Source: an uncultured Oscillospiraceae bacterium (GTDB taxonomy: Bacteria > Bacillota > Clostridia > Oscillospirales > Oscillospiraceae). Taken from it: 8,266 nucleotides of DNA. The notes under the pieces were generated by a model. It made no database searches, was not told where the DNA came from, and saw only the letters and a list, made by a program, of their open reading frames with translations. Positions within the stretch are counted from its first letter, which is position 1. Every line of letters starts with the position of its first letter. The DNA is taken from the NCBI GenBank assembly GCA_937915075.1, contig CALDMA010000321.1:1-8266 (forward strand), given 5' to 3'. A program made the position numbers and the translations under genes. Positions 1-6,514 of the stretch are shown here, piece after piece.

Positions 1-974
1 CAAAGGCGCAGAAAAGCATCATCAACTTCGGCGCGTATGTGACGTTGTTCCCCCAGCTCATCGCGGGTCCCATCGTCCGCTACCAGACGGTGGCGGACGA
101 ACTGGAGCACCGGGACTGCACCGTCGATCTCTTTGCCGAGGGTGTAAAGCGCTTTGCCTGCGGCATCGGGAAAAAGGTTCTGCTGGCCAACAACGTCGGC
201 CTGCTTTGGGAGGCGGCGAGTGTGCAGGCTTCACCCACAGTGCTGATGGCGTGGCTGGGAGTCATCGCCTACGGGTTCCAGATCTATTTCGACTTTTCCG
301 GTTACTCCGACATGGCCATTGGCCTTGGACGGATGCTGGGGTTCCGCTTTTTGGAAAACTTCAACTATCCGTTTTTGGCAGACAGCATTACCGATTTCTG
401 GCGGCGCTGGCATATCTCCATGGGGACATGGTTCCGGGATTATGTCTATATTCCCCTTGGCGGCAACAAGGGCGGCCTTGCAAAGCAGCTTCGCAATATT
501 GCCATCGTCTGGCTGTTGACGGGCTTCTGGCATGGGGCAAGCTGGAACTTCGTCCTTTGGGGCGTGTATTTCGGCATACTGCTGGTACTGGAAAAGCTGT
601 TCTTATTGCGCTGGCTCCAAAAGCTGCCCGCCGCACTCCGGCATATTTACGCGCTGGTGCTGGTAACGATCAGCTGGACGCTCTTTGCATTCACAGAGAT
701 CAGCAACGGAGCCGCATGGTGCAAAGCCATGTTCTCCGGCATGCTGTTCGACAGCAGCAGTCTATATTTGCTGCTGACTTATGGGCCGATGCTGGTGATC
801 TGCGCCTTGGCTGCCACGCCGTTCGGCAAGCGCTGCTATGAAGAAGTCAGTGCGCACCTCAGCCGGCAGGCGCTGACCGCGGCGGATTGCGGCGGCCTTG
901 CCTGCGTGCTGGTGGTGTCCGCGGCGTATCTTGTCAGCGGCAGCTATAATCCATTTCTTTATTTCCGGTTTTGA
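1..974 (+). CDS. MBOAT family O-acyltransferase, AlgI-like (5' end outside window)
   Basis: This is a membrane-bound O-acyltransferase that, in the AlgI family, moves acetyl groups across the membrane for O-acetylation of an extracellular polysaccharide. The reading frame is open from base 3 with family-like residues before the first possible GTG at 39, so the true start lies upstream. About 324 residues are visible, compared with roughly 450-500 in AlgI-like proteins. Seen in order are FPQLIAGPIVRY, FDFSGYSDMAIGLGRMLGF, FWRRWHISMGTWFRDYVYIPLGG and LTGFWHGASWNFVLWG. The family's catalytic histidine is the His of FWHGASW (codon 531-533), and the other conserved His is in RRWHIS (codon 411-413). 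Several hydrophobic segments follow. The protein ends FLYFRF, as is common in the family. The stop is followed after 9 bases by the DHHW partner gene. The acyl donor and target glycan cannot be read from the sequence. Confidence 0.93.
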   Translation, partial: KAQKSIINFGAYVTLFPQLIAGPIVRYQTVADELEHRDCTVDLFAEGVKRFACGIGKKVLLANNVGLLWEAASVQASPTVLMAWLGVIAYGFQIYFDFSGYSDMAIGLGRMLGFRFLENFNYPFLADSITDFWRRWHISMGTWFRDYVYIPLGGNKGGLAKQLRNIAIVWLLTGFWHGASWNFVLWGVYFGILLVLEKLFLLRWLQKLPAALRHIYALVLVTISWTLFAFTEISNGAAWCKAMFSGMLFDSSSLYLLLTYGPMLVICALAATPFGKRCYEEVSAHLSRQALTAADCGGLACVLVVSAAYLVSGSYNPFLYFRF

Positions 975-983
975 GGTGAGAAA

Positions 984-2084
984 ATGCGAAATAAAATCAT
1001 TACCTCTTTTTTCTGCCTGCTGCTGGCGGTGTCCGCGCTGGCGGGGCTTATCATGCCGGATCGGTATTACTCGGAACGTGAAAAACGCACCTTGACGCAA
1101 AAGCCGCAATTTACCATTGCCGACTTTATTTCCGGCAAATTTGGTGACAATTTGGAAAGTTACCTCACCGATCAAGTTCCCCTGCGGGATGGCTGGGTCA
1201 CAATGAAAACCTATATGGAGCTGGCCGTCGGTAAACGGGAAAGCGGCGGCGTTTACATCTGCAAGAGTAAGTATTTGATGGACAAGTTTACATCCTACAG
1301 TAAAAAGCAGCTTGCCGCCAACGCAGCCGCCCTCGCTGATTTGCAGGAAAAGCTGGCGGCAGAGGGAATCTCCATGAATACGATTATCGTCCCTATGGCA
1401 GCACAGGTGCTCACAGATAAACTCCCTGCCTATGCGCCCGTGGCAGACTACGCCGCTATTCTGCAAGTGCTGGCCGATGCGGGCGTTGACACAACGGACG
1501 TGCTCTCTGCTCTCGCCGCTCATAGTAACGAGAACATCTACTATCGCACCGACCACCACTGGACGAGCCTTGGGGCCTACTATGCCTATTGTGCGTGGCG
1601 CAGCATCGAACCGAACGCAGATGAGTGGACGCAGGAAGTTCTCTGCAATAATTTCCACGGCACGACTTGGAATAAAGTTCCGCTGCCCTCCGTCCCCGCT
1701 GAGGAGATCACAGCATGGTACAAGCACGAATACCGCGCCGTTTCCTACAACGGCGGAGAATATGAGACCAACAGCATCTACGAGCGCAAATATCTGGACG
1801 GCAGCGACCAGTACGCTGTGTTCCTAAATTCCAACCAGGCACAGACCGTCATCGAGGGCAGTGGCAAGAGCGGCAAGCTCCTGCTCATTAAAGACTCTTA
1901 CGGCAATACATTTTCACAATTTCCCGCGGAGGACTACGCCGAGGTCCACGTCCTCGACCTCCGCTTTTTCCGCAGCGATGTGGTGGAATACGCCAAAGAG
2001 AACGGTATCACCGATACGCTGGTGCTGTACGGTACGCAGAACTTCGTAAAGGACACGAATATCAAGGGAGTTGCTGAGGCATGA
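984..2084 (+). CDS. DHHW family protein, AlgJ/AlgX-like acetyltransfer partner
   Basis: This 366-residue protein is an exported or membrane-anchored SGNH-like enzyme. Related AlgJ/AlgX proteins act outside the membrane with an MBOAT partner in polysaccharide O-acetylation. Residues 4-24 form one hydrophobic N-terminal segment, a signal anchor or uncleaved signal. The signature DHHW is at residues 190-193, within YYRTDHHWTSLGAYYAY. The second conserved block, LLLIKDSYGN (299-308), carries the Ser expected to complete the Asp-His-Ser set, by analogy with AlgJ/AlgX. The N-terminal motif YYSEREKRTLTQKP (28-41) is also typical. ATG at 984 is chosen because GAGGTG at 973-978 sits 5 bases upstream and overlaps the MBOAT stop, implying coupled translation. 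The 3' end overlaps the next start (ATGA). The last residues, about IKGVAEA, may have been changed by the junction with the AT-richer gene that follows; this is inference. Confidence 0.92.
   Translation: MRNKIITSFFCLLLAVSALAGLIMPDRYYSEREKRTLTQKPQFTIADFISGKFGDNLESYLTDQVPLRDGWVTMKTYMELAVGKRESGGVYICKSKYLMDKFTSYSKKQLAANAAALADLQEKLAAEGISMNTIIVPMAAQVLTDKLPAYAPVADYAAILQVLADAGVDTTDVLSALAAHSNENIYYRTDHHWTSLGAYYAYCAWRSIEPNADEWTQEVLCNNFHGTTWNKVPLPSVPAEEITAWYKHEYRAVSYNGGEYETNSIYERKYLDGSDQYAVFLNSNQAQTVIEGSGKSGKLLLIKDSYGNTFSQFPAEDYAEVHVLDLRFFRSDVVEYAKENGITDTLVLYGTQNFVKDTNIKGVAEA
2066..2070 (+). promoter_or_regulatory. Ribosome binding site of the permease, inside the DHHW gene
   Basis: GGGAG lies 10 bases before the ATG at 2081 and within the last codons of the DHHW gene. 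It supports the ATGA-overlapping start and therefore coupled translation of the two genes. A GAGG at 2076-2079 is too close to the ATG to be the main site. Confidence 0.5.
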
Positions 2085-3334
2085 GCATTTTGCAGCCGTT
2101 TAAAATGGCATGGCGTTCTATTGTAGGAAAAAAGGGCCGTAGTACACTAACCATTCTGTCTATCTTCATTGGAATTGCTGCTGTTATGACCATTGTTTCT
2201 GTTATGGAGGGTATGAAGCTCCAAGTTATGAAACAATTCAATGCGATGGGCGCAAATCGCATTGAGGTACAGATTGAGGTCTATTCATCTGACGAAAGCG
2301 GAAATAGTGCGGGCGTTGATTATTTTCCGAAACTGTATAGCTATTGCCAAGGGTTAAAAAAATATGTTGTCGGGGTCACTCCTGTTTCAGAGTTTAGTGC
2401 AACGGTTGTTTATGGGTTCAAAAGCTCTGCATCTATGGAAGAAAAATTTGATAAACAAAACAACCTGATTAGTGGCCCTCCCAAATTGTACTACGGCAGC
2501 GATCAATATAGCGCCTGCAACAATTTGACCCTTGCTAAAGGTCGTGATCTCACATATTTAGATATTGAAAAATATAATCAGGTCTGCGTGCTTGGCGCTA
2601 CTGCCGCAAAAGAATTTTTCGGCGGTTCTAATCCCATTGGGCAGGTAATGCAGGTAAACGGAAAAAGATTTACTGTGGTTGGTGTATATGCTTCGCATGG
2701 AAAGGCAAGTGATCAAGTTATCAATCAGATGGACAATATCATTGTTTTTCCATATACTGCAAGCCGAACATTGGAAGATACCGCGCCAAGCAATTATATA
2801 ATCAAGGCACGGGACGCTGATTCCATGAATAAGACGGTATCTTCCGTTGGTCCCTATTTAAAGAGGTTGATTCCGGAGAACATTGGTTATACGCAAGTAC
2901 AGGCAGCAGATTCTTGGCAAAAATATCAGAACGAATCCTTGACCATGATTAGCCGTGTGCTTGGCGGAATTGCGGCAATTTCCTTACTTGTCGGCGGTAT
3001 TGGCATTATGAATATTATGCTTGTGACTGTAACCGAACGAACGCGGGAAATTGGAATACGCCGGGCAATCGGCGCACAGCGTTCAAGTATTGTAGTTCAA
3101 TTCTTGATAGAATCCGGTATGCTTTGCGGCGTGGGTGGAATTGTCGGAATTGTTTTTGGAACGTGCGGCAGCATTATATTAAGCCGACTGATGTATCAAA
3201 CAACAATTCTCCCGATGCTGTGGATTACCGTTGCGGCATTTTTGCTGAGCGTTATGCTCGGCGTTCTCTTTGGCAGCTATCCAGCAGCTAAGGCCGCTCG
3301 GCTCCAGCCTGTAGAAGCTCTTAGAGCAGAATAA
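2081..3334 (+). CDS. MacB/FtsX-type ABC transporter permease
   Basis: This 417-residue protein is the membrane subunit of a MacB-like ABC transporter, a class that exports peptides, antibiotics or cell-envelope compounds by mechanotransmission. The architecture is complete. TM1 spans about 22-42 (TLTILSIFIGIAAVMTIVSV). A MacB_PCD-type extracytoplasmic domain covers about 45-285, and the FtsX core holds TM2 (~291-313), TM3 (~343-366) and TM4 (~377-399). Hallmarks are LLVGGIGIMNIMLV (302-315) followed by TERTREIGIRRAIGA (318-332), and the C-terminal SYPAAKAARLQPVEALR (399-415). No fused ATPase is present, and neither the ATPase nor the HlyD/MacA-like adaptor usually encoded beside such permeases is found here. 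The gene starts on the ATGA overlap with the DHHW gene. Its base composition is much AT-richer than the two genes before it, which suggests a separate origin. The substrate is unknown. Confidence 0.92.
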   Translation: MSILQPFKMAWRSIVGKKGRSTLTILSIFIGIAAVMTIVSVMEGMKLQVMKQFNAMGANRIEVQIEVYSSDESGNSAGVDYFPKLYSYCQGLKKYVVGVTPVSEFSATVVYGFKSSASMEEKFDKQNNLISGPPKLYYGSDQYSACNNLTLAKGRDLTYLDIEKYNQVCVLGATAAKEFFGGSNPIGQVMQVNGKRFTVVGVYASHGKASDQVINQMDNIIVFPYTASRTLEDTAPSNYIIKARDADSMNKTVSSVGPYLKRLIPENIGYTQVQAADSWQKYQNESLTMISRVLGGIAAISLLVGGIGIMNIMLVTVTERTREIGIRRAIGAQRSSIVVQFLIESGMLCGVGGIVGIVFGTCGSIILSRLMYQTTILPMLWITVAAFLLSVMLGVLFGSYPAAKAARLQPVEALRAE

Positions 3335-3343
3335 TAGCATGCT

Positions 3344-3365
3344 TTTTCGGATAAGATGCCGAAAA
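3344..3365. repeat. Short inverted repeat, 7-bp stem
   Basis: TTTTCGG (3344-3350) and CCGAAAA (3359-3365) are perfect inverted repeats with an 8-base loop, 10 bases after the permease stop. No T-run follows on either strand, so it is at best a weak terminator or mRNA-end stabiliser. Confidence 0.3.
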
Positions 3366-3382
3366 CCTATAATGGTAACAAT

Positions 3383-3429
3383 ACAAAGAAGCAAGGTAAA
3401 AACTATAAGTTCTTACCTTGCTTCTTTGT
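3383..3429. terminator. Strong 17-bp stem-loop, likely bidirectional terminator
   Basis: ACAAAGAAGCAAGGTAA (3383-3399) is perfectly complemented by TTACCTTGCTTCTTTGT (3413-3429) around a 13-base loop. It can be read as a core stem GCAAGGTAA/TTACCTTGC, with the T-rich TTCTTTGTT following on the plus strand and a matching T-rich flank on the minus strand. That is the usual design of a bidirectional intrinsic terminator. It lies 48 bases after the permease stop and downstream of the convergent MATE gene, so it could serve both. The T-tract is interrupted by C and G, which makes termination strength uncertain. It could instead be part of the mobile-element end beside it. Confidence 0.6.
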
Positions 3430-3432
3430 TGC

Positions 3433-3526
3433 CCTGTACCGACCGGATTACCCCATAGGTCACATTGTGTACCTGTGGGCATTAACCGTTGTGGCTTCAA
3501 GACTTTTCTGTGGTGCGCGGTACAGG
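3433..3526. repeat. Nested inverted-repeat structure
   Basis: An outer 9-bp perfect inverted repeat, CCTGTACCG (3433-3441) and CGGTACAGG (3518-3526), encloses a hairpin at 3452-3479. In the hairpin CCCATAGGT pairs with ACCTGTGGG (one G-T wobble), extended by CAC/GTG around an ATT loop with one bulged T. The right outer arm is shared with the tRNA 3'-end fragment. The structure could be the end of an element, a small MITE-like insertion or a recombination site. No target duplication was seen flanking the outer repeat. Confidence 0.45.
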
Positions 3527-3535
3527 ACTCGAACC
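3511..3535 (-). other. tRNA 3'-end fragment with CCA, candidate att core
   Basis: Read on the minus strand, this segment begins GGTTCGAGTCCTGT, a consensus T-loop (TTCGAGT) with the 3' side of the T stem. It continues with a 7-base acceptor strand ACCGCGC, the discriminator A and an encoded CCA. Spacing from T-loop to CCA is exactly that of a tRNA. Upstream on the minus strand the similarity stops: bases before GG do not complete the T stem (only two Watson-Crick pairs), and no GCGCGGT acceptor 5' strand exists within a tRNA length. It is therefore not a functional tRNA gene. A lone tRNA 3' end is what remains at the distal junction of an element integrated by a tyrosine recombinase into a tRNA gene. 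The parent tRNA species is not determined. Confidence 0.6.
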
Positions 3536-3650
3536 GACAAAAAGGTGTTTTAGCTTGTCCCTTTCTATACCAGCCAGTACTATAATGTAAAGAAGTAATA
3601 CAATTTCATTGCCATCCCATGTTAGATAATTTCATCTCATACCAACGTGG

Positions 3651-3672
3651 TAAGGCTAAAAATAAGGCTAAA
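3651..3672. repeat. 10-bp direct repeat, 12-bp period
   Basis: TAAGGCTAAA occurs at 3651-3660 and again at 3663-3672, separated by AA. It lies about 115 bp from the tRNA-like core and 26 bp beyond the MATE stop. Closely spaced short direct repeats beside an att core are typical of arm-type binding sites for tyrosine integrases. That function is inferred here, and coincidence in AT-rich DNA is possible. Confidence 0.4.
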
Positions 3673-3697
3673 TTTCGACCGCCGTGCAGAACATATC

Positions 3698-5038
3698 TCA
3701 CTCTCTTTCTCTGTTCAGTAGTCTCTTTCTCACAATGAAGTAATAAATTATGAGCAGCAGCAAGGTTGCCGCCCATGCTACAGGATAGCAATAGTATATG
3801 TATTCTACTGATGCTCTTTTGCGCATCGTGAACGCAAGAAACACCTGCCGCACACCCACCATGCCAGTGAGGCTCAGGACCATCGGCCCCGCGCTGTGTC
3901 CGCAGCCGCGCAGTACGCCGAGTAAAACCTCTCTGAGTGCCATGATCCAGAACATCGGCGCGAGCACATGCATCATCGCCACACCGACGGCAACGACCTC
4001 CGGCTCCGCGTTGAACAGCGCCACGCATTGCGGTGCAAAGAAATAAACGATTCCGCTGAGCGCGAGCGTGACCCCCAGCGCCACCGCAATACAGTTCCGC
4101 TCGCCCTTTCGGATTCGTTCGTAATGACCTGCGCCAAGATTTTGTCCCACGCAGGTTGTCATCGTGATGCCGAACGATTTCGCTGGCAGGATCACGAAGC
4201 GATCCAGCCGCTGAGCAACGCCGATCCCGGCGACCGTTTCCGCGCTGAACCAGGTCATATACCGTGTCACAAAAATGTTGGAAAAGCCAATCAGAGCGCT
4301 TTGGATGCCCGCTGCCGCGCCAACGCCCAGCACCTCTGCAATAACGCCTCTTCCGCGATGGAACATCTCCAAAAGATCGAAGCAGTTACCTTGGATACAG
4401 CGATTGATTGCCCGATAGATCAGCACAGCAGAGGTCCCCTGTGAGATTACGGTGGCAAGGCCAACACCAGCAATGCCCATGCGCAGGGCAGCGGTCAGCA
4501 GCAGGTCGAGTATGATATTCATTCCACAGGAGATTACTAAAATGCGAAATGGAATGTCTGCCCTGCCGAGTGCACGCAGAATGCCTGCCGCATTGTTGTA
4601 GATCACGGTGAACATCAAGCCCGCGAGGTAGATGCGCAGATACACCTGCGCCGCATCAAAATAATCCTCCTGTGTACCCGCAAAGCGAAGCAGCTGCGGA
4701 ACGGCCAGAATACCGAGCACGGAAAGCAAGACGCCCAGCACGACGCCGAACGAGAATGCCGAGCGAACCGCAAGCCGCAGTCTTGTTTGGTCTCCGCTCC
4801 CGCTTGCCTTCGCAACAACGATGTTGGCCCCCACAGACATTCCGTTGAAGAAGTTGACCACCATGTTGGCAATTACACCGCACACAGTCACTGCCGCCAG
4901 CGCATACTGATCGACAAAATTCCCGACCACCAGCGCATCCACGCTGTTGTAGAGATTCTGCAGCAGCTCGCCCGTGATGAGCGGGATCGAAAACAGCACG
5001 ATCGAGCGCAGCATATTTTCTCGTGTAAAATCAATCAT
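3698..5038 (-). CDS. MATE family efflux transporter (YoeA/MepA-like)
   Basis: This is a multidrug and toxin extrusion pump of the inner membrane, expected to export cationic or small toxic compounds using an ion gradient. From ATG at 5038 it has 446 residues, the usual length, with about twelve hydrophobic segments. Family motifs include the N-terminal LLQNLYNSVDALVVGNFV, ILRALGRADIPFRILV in the middle, and the C-lobe repeat SALIGFSNIFVTRYMTWF with GQNLGAGHYERIRKG. An in-frame TTG at 5047 could add three residues and has GAAG five bases upstream. The ATG lacks a good Shine-Dalgarno sequence at proper spacing, so the start is unsure. It follows citXG on the same strand after a 93-bp gap but is clearly GC-richer, which suggests a separate transcription unit and history. 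The substrate is not predictable. Confidence 0.93.
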   Translation of the reverse strand: MIDFTRENMLRSIVLFSIPLITGELLQNLYNSVDALVVGNFVDQYALAAVTVCGVIANMVVNFFNGMSVGANIVVAKASGSGDQTRLRLAVRSAFSFGVVLGVLLSVLGILAVPQLLRFAGTQEDYFDAAQVYLRIYLAGLMFTVIYNNAAGILRALGRADIPFRILVISCGMNIILDLLLTAALRMGIAGVGLATVISQGTSAVLIYRAINRCIQGNCFDLLEMFHRGRGVIAEVLGVGAAAGIQSALIGFSNIFVTRYMTWFSAETVAGIGVAQRLDRFVILPAKSFGITMTTCVGQNLGAGHYERIRKGERNCIAVALGVTLALSGIVYFFAPQCVALFNAEPEVVAVGVAMMHVLAPMFWIMALREVLLGVLRGCGHSAGPMVLSLTGMVGVRQVFLAFTMRKRASVEYIYYCYPVAWAATLLLLIIYYFIVRKRLLNRERE

Positions 5039-5104
5039 TTTTGTCAACGAAACTTCTATTCATACGTATTATCGAATTTGCCCATGTGTAAATGAACCCT
5101 CCAC

Positions 5105-5131
5105 ATTATGACATGCTATTATAAAGTACAA
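5105..5131 (-). promoter_or_regulatory. Possible promoter of the MATE gene
   Basis: Read on the minus strand, TGTCATAAT (5113-5105) matches an extended -10 (TGnTATAAT) with one mismatch. TTGTAC (5131-5126), directly after the citXG stop, is a partial -35 with a short 15-base spacer. It would leave a leader of roughly 60 bases before the ATG at 5038. This would let the pump be transcribed independently of the cit operon. No terminator is visible between citXG and this site, so read-through is also possible. Confidence 0.3.
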
Positions 5132-6514
5132 CTACTCATCCGTCAAAAAGCCATTTTCTAATAAAAACCACAGCATAAGCGTTATTGACAGAATATCTGC
5201 ACACCCTCCCGGGCTCAGGTTTTCCGCAATATACTTTTCATCAAGTTTTTTGAGAGTATCACTCATCTGCATAGATGAATAGTACGAACTTGCCATCTTC
5301 TTTGCCTCACTCATGCATGCACACGCAGCCGCAATTCCTCCACGATGTATCATGTTAGTATCCTGTACACATCCAATCAAAGACAAAAGCGTATGCACGG
5401 CTGCATCGTTTATAGAAAGTCCTCTCTCTATCGCAGTACGTAAGGCAGGCAAACCTACTTGCACAGCAGCCGGAAACCCACGAGATGCCTCTCCTCGAAT
5501 TCCATCTATACCGTGCGTAAGAAAACAACGAACTCCGTGAGTCTCACTATGTGTATCAAAATCGTGCAGAGAACAATTTGCTATTTCGCTTGCAGTCAAT
5601 AGAACATTCTTCATGGCAGGCGGGTTCCAAGAAGATGCATACGCTTTTCCAAGTGCCCCGCCCAATATAGCAAAGGAAAAAATTGCGCCTTTATGAGTAT
5701 TCACACCGTTCGTGGCAGCATACATTTCTTTCTCCGCCTGAAGTCCAACATACCGCAAGGCAGTAAAGAGCATATGCGTATCCTGTTGTGCGTAGTCCCA
5801 CCCCAATTGGAATGTCTTTTGCAGCCATGGCATTAATGCAGTACTACTATCAAGAAATGTAAAAAAGTCCATATCACTATGAGCTCCCGAATTGCTGCGA
5901 TCTACAAGCCCAGGTTTTGGCGTAATAGAGACTTCATACAATAATGCACGTACAGCGTATATCATAAATCTATCTGCAAACTTTTCTCGAAAGAACGCAT
6001 TTACCATATTTGTAATATGCTCTCTGAGTAGTTTAACAGCGTGGCTATGATTCCTAGAACAGGTCTTTGCATCTTCTCCGCAGAGCAAACATCGTCGATG
6101 GGGCTGAGACAGCTTATCACGGCTGACAGCCTTACATTCATAATCTAATACGTCAATATCAAAAAGTCTCCCAAGAAAATGTGTGTTTTCTACACACAAC
6201 GTTCGCTCTTTTGCAATATATGAATCAAGTTTAAGCGCAAGAAAAAGTTCACTGCCGGTGTTCGCCCGGTTAATCCTTTCATCCAAGATATAGCCGCCAA
6301 AAATAGTTCGTAACTGCGCTGCGCCTTCTTCAAATACAGCATTTAGGGCAGCAGACTGTTTGATATCTCCGGGGATATTAAGTGTAAAACTTATCAGGCT
6401 AAAACACTCTGTATCACAAATCATCTTTTGTTGCAGGGCAACGCGTTTCTCTCGGCAAATAAGCATTTCCTCAAGAGAAACAGGTACGCCCGAAAAAACA
6501 TCAAGTTGGTTCAT
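5132..6514 (-). CDS. citXG: Fused CitX-CitG: citrate lyase prosthetic-group transferase and synthase
   Basis: This 460-residue bifunctional enzyme makes and attaches the citrate lyase cofactor. The CitX domain (about 1-170) transfers phosphoribosyl-dephospho-CoA to the apo acyl carrier subunit. It shows GRLFDIDVLD (115-124) and the Cys-rich HRRCLLCGEDAKTC (139-152) followed by NHSH. The CitG domain (about 180-460) forms 2'-(5''-triphosphoribosyl)-3'-dephospho-CoA from ATP and dephospho-CoA. It shows TPKPGLVDRSNSGAHSDMD (198-216), GVNTHKGAIFS (270-280), THGIDGIRGEASRGFP (333-348) and SPGGCADIL (434-442). All motifs are present, so both halves look active. CitXG fusions are known in several bacteria. 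ATG at 6514 overlaps the citC stop (ATGA) and has AGGAGG 7 bases upstream, which settles the start. The lyase subunits it should act on are not in the window. A citramalate-type lyase using the same cofactor is possible. Confidence 0.95.
   Translation of the reverse strand: MNQLDVFSGVPVSLEEMLICREKRVALQQKMICDTECFSLISFTLNIPGDIKQSAALNAVFEEGAAQLRTIFGGYILDERINRANTGSELFLALKLDSYIAKERTLCVENTHFLGRLFDIDVLDYECKAVSRDKLSQPHRRCLLCGEDAKTCSRNHSHAVKLLREHITNMVNAFFREKFADRFMIYAVRALLYEVSITPKPGLVDRSNSGAHSDMDFFTFLDSSTALMPWLQKTFQLGWDYAQQDTHMLFTALRYVGLQAEKEMYAATNGVNTHKGAIFSFAILGGALGKAYASSWNPPAMKNVLLTASEIANCSLHDFDTHSETHGVRCFLTHGIDGIRGEASRGFPAAVQVGLPALRTAIERGLSINDAAVHTLLSLIGCVQDTNMIHRGGIAAACACMSEAKKMASSYYSSMQMSDTLKKLDEKYIAENLSPGGCADILSITLMLWFLLENGFLTDE

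Larger units (their letters stand above)
3335..3697. other. Non-coding region between convergent genes, rich in repeats and a tRNA remnant
   Basis: This 363-bp stretch separates the permease (+) from the MATE pump (-). No convincing gene is seen. It contains, left to right: a short 7-bp stem-loop (3344-3365), a perfect 17-bp stem-loop (3383-3429), a nested inverted-repeat structure (3433-3526), a tRNA 3'-end fragment on the minus strand (3511-3535), and a 10-bp direct repeat (3651-3672). No integrase or transposase remnant was recognised in any frame. The arrangement resembles the end of an integrated element more than ordinary intergenic DNA. Confidence 0.7.

Noticed and set aside
206..841. 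211-residue plus-strand frame inside the MBOAT gene
   Set aside because: It is an out-of-frame reading of conserved MBOAT coding sequence, with no motifs of its own.
762..1727. 321-residue minus-strand open frame antisense to the DHHW gene
   Set aside because: It overlaps well-supported MBOAT and DHHW coding sequence on the opposite strand, shows no recognisable domain and has a composition typical of antisense frames in GC-rich genes.
3356..3553. 65-residue plus-strand open frame in the non-coding region
   Set aside because: It runs across the 17-bp stem-loop, the nested inverted repeat and the tRNA fragment. Its end, ARYRTRTD, is the familiar false peptide produced by translating antisense tRNA 3' ends. 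No Shine-Dalgarno sequence or family resemblance.
3511..3590. Complete tRNA gene on the minus strand
   Set aside because: Only the T-loop to CCA part is present. No anticodon arm, D-arm or acceptor 5' strand can be found upstream, and the T stem does not pair fully.
3606..4028. 140-residue minus-strand frame overlapping the MATE 3' end and extending past it
   Set aside because: Inside MATE it is an alternate frame rich in Arg/Gly/Cys. The tail beyond the MATE stop (ending LSNMGWQ) was considered as an integrase C-terminus, but no integrase motif is present.
3968..4444. 158-residue plus-strand frame antisense to MATE
   Set aside because: It is a shadow of the MATE coding sequence, His/Arg-rich, with no family resemblance and no ribosome binding site.
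5103..5122. Near-palindrome ATTATGACATGCTATTAT after citXG as terminator or operator
   Set aside because: Pairing has central and outer mismatches and no T-run follows. The match is too weak to call.
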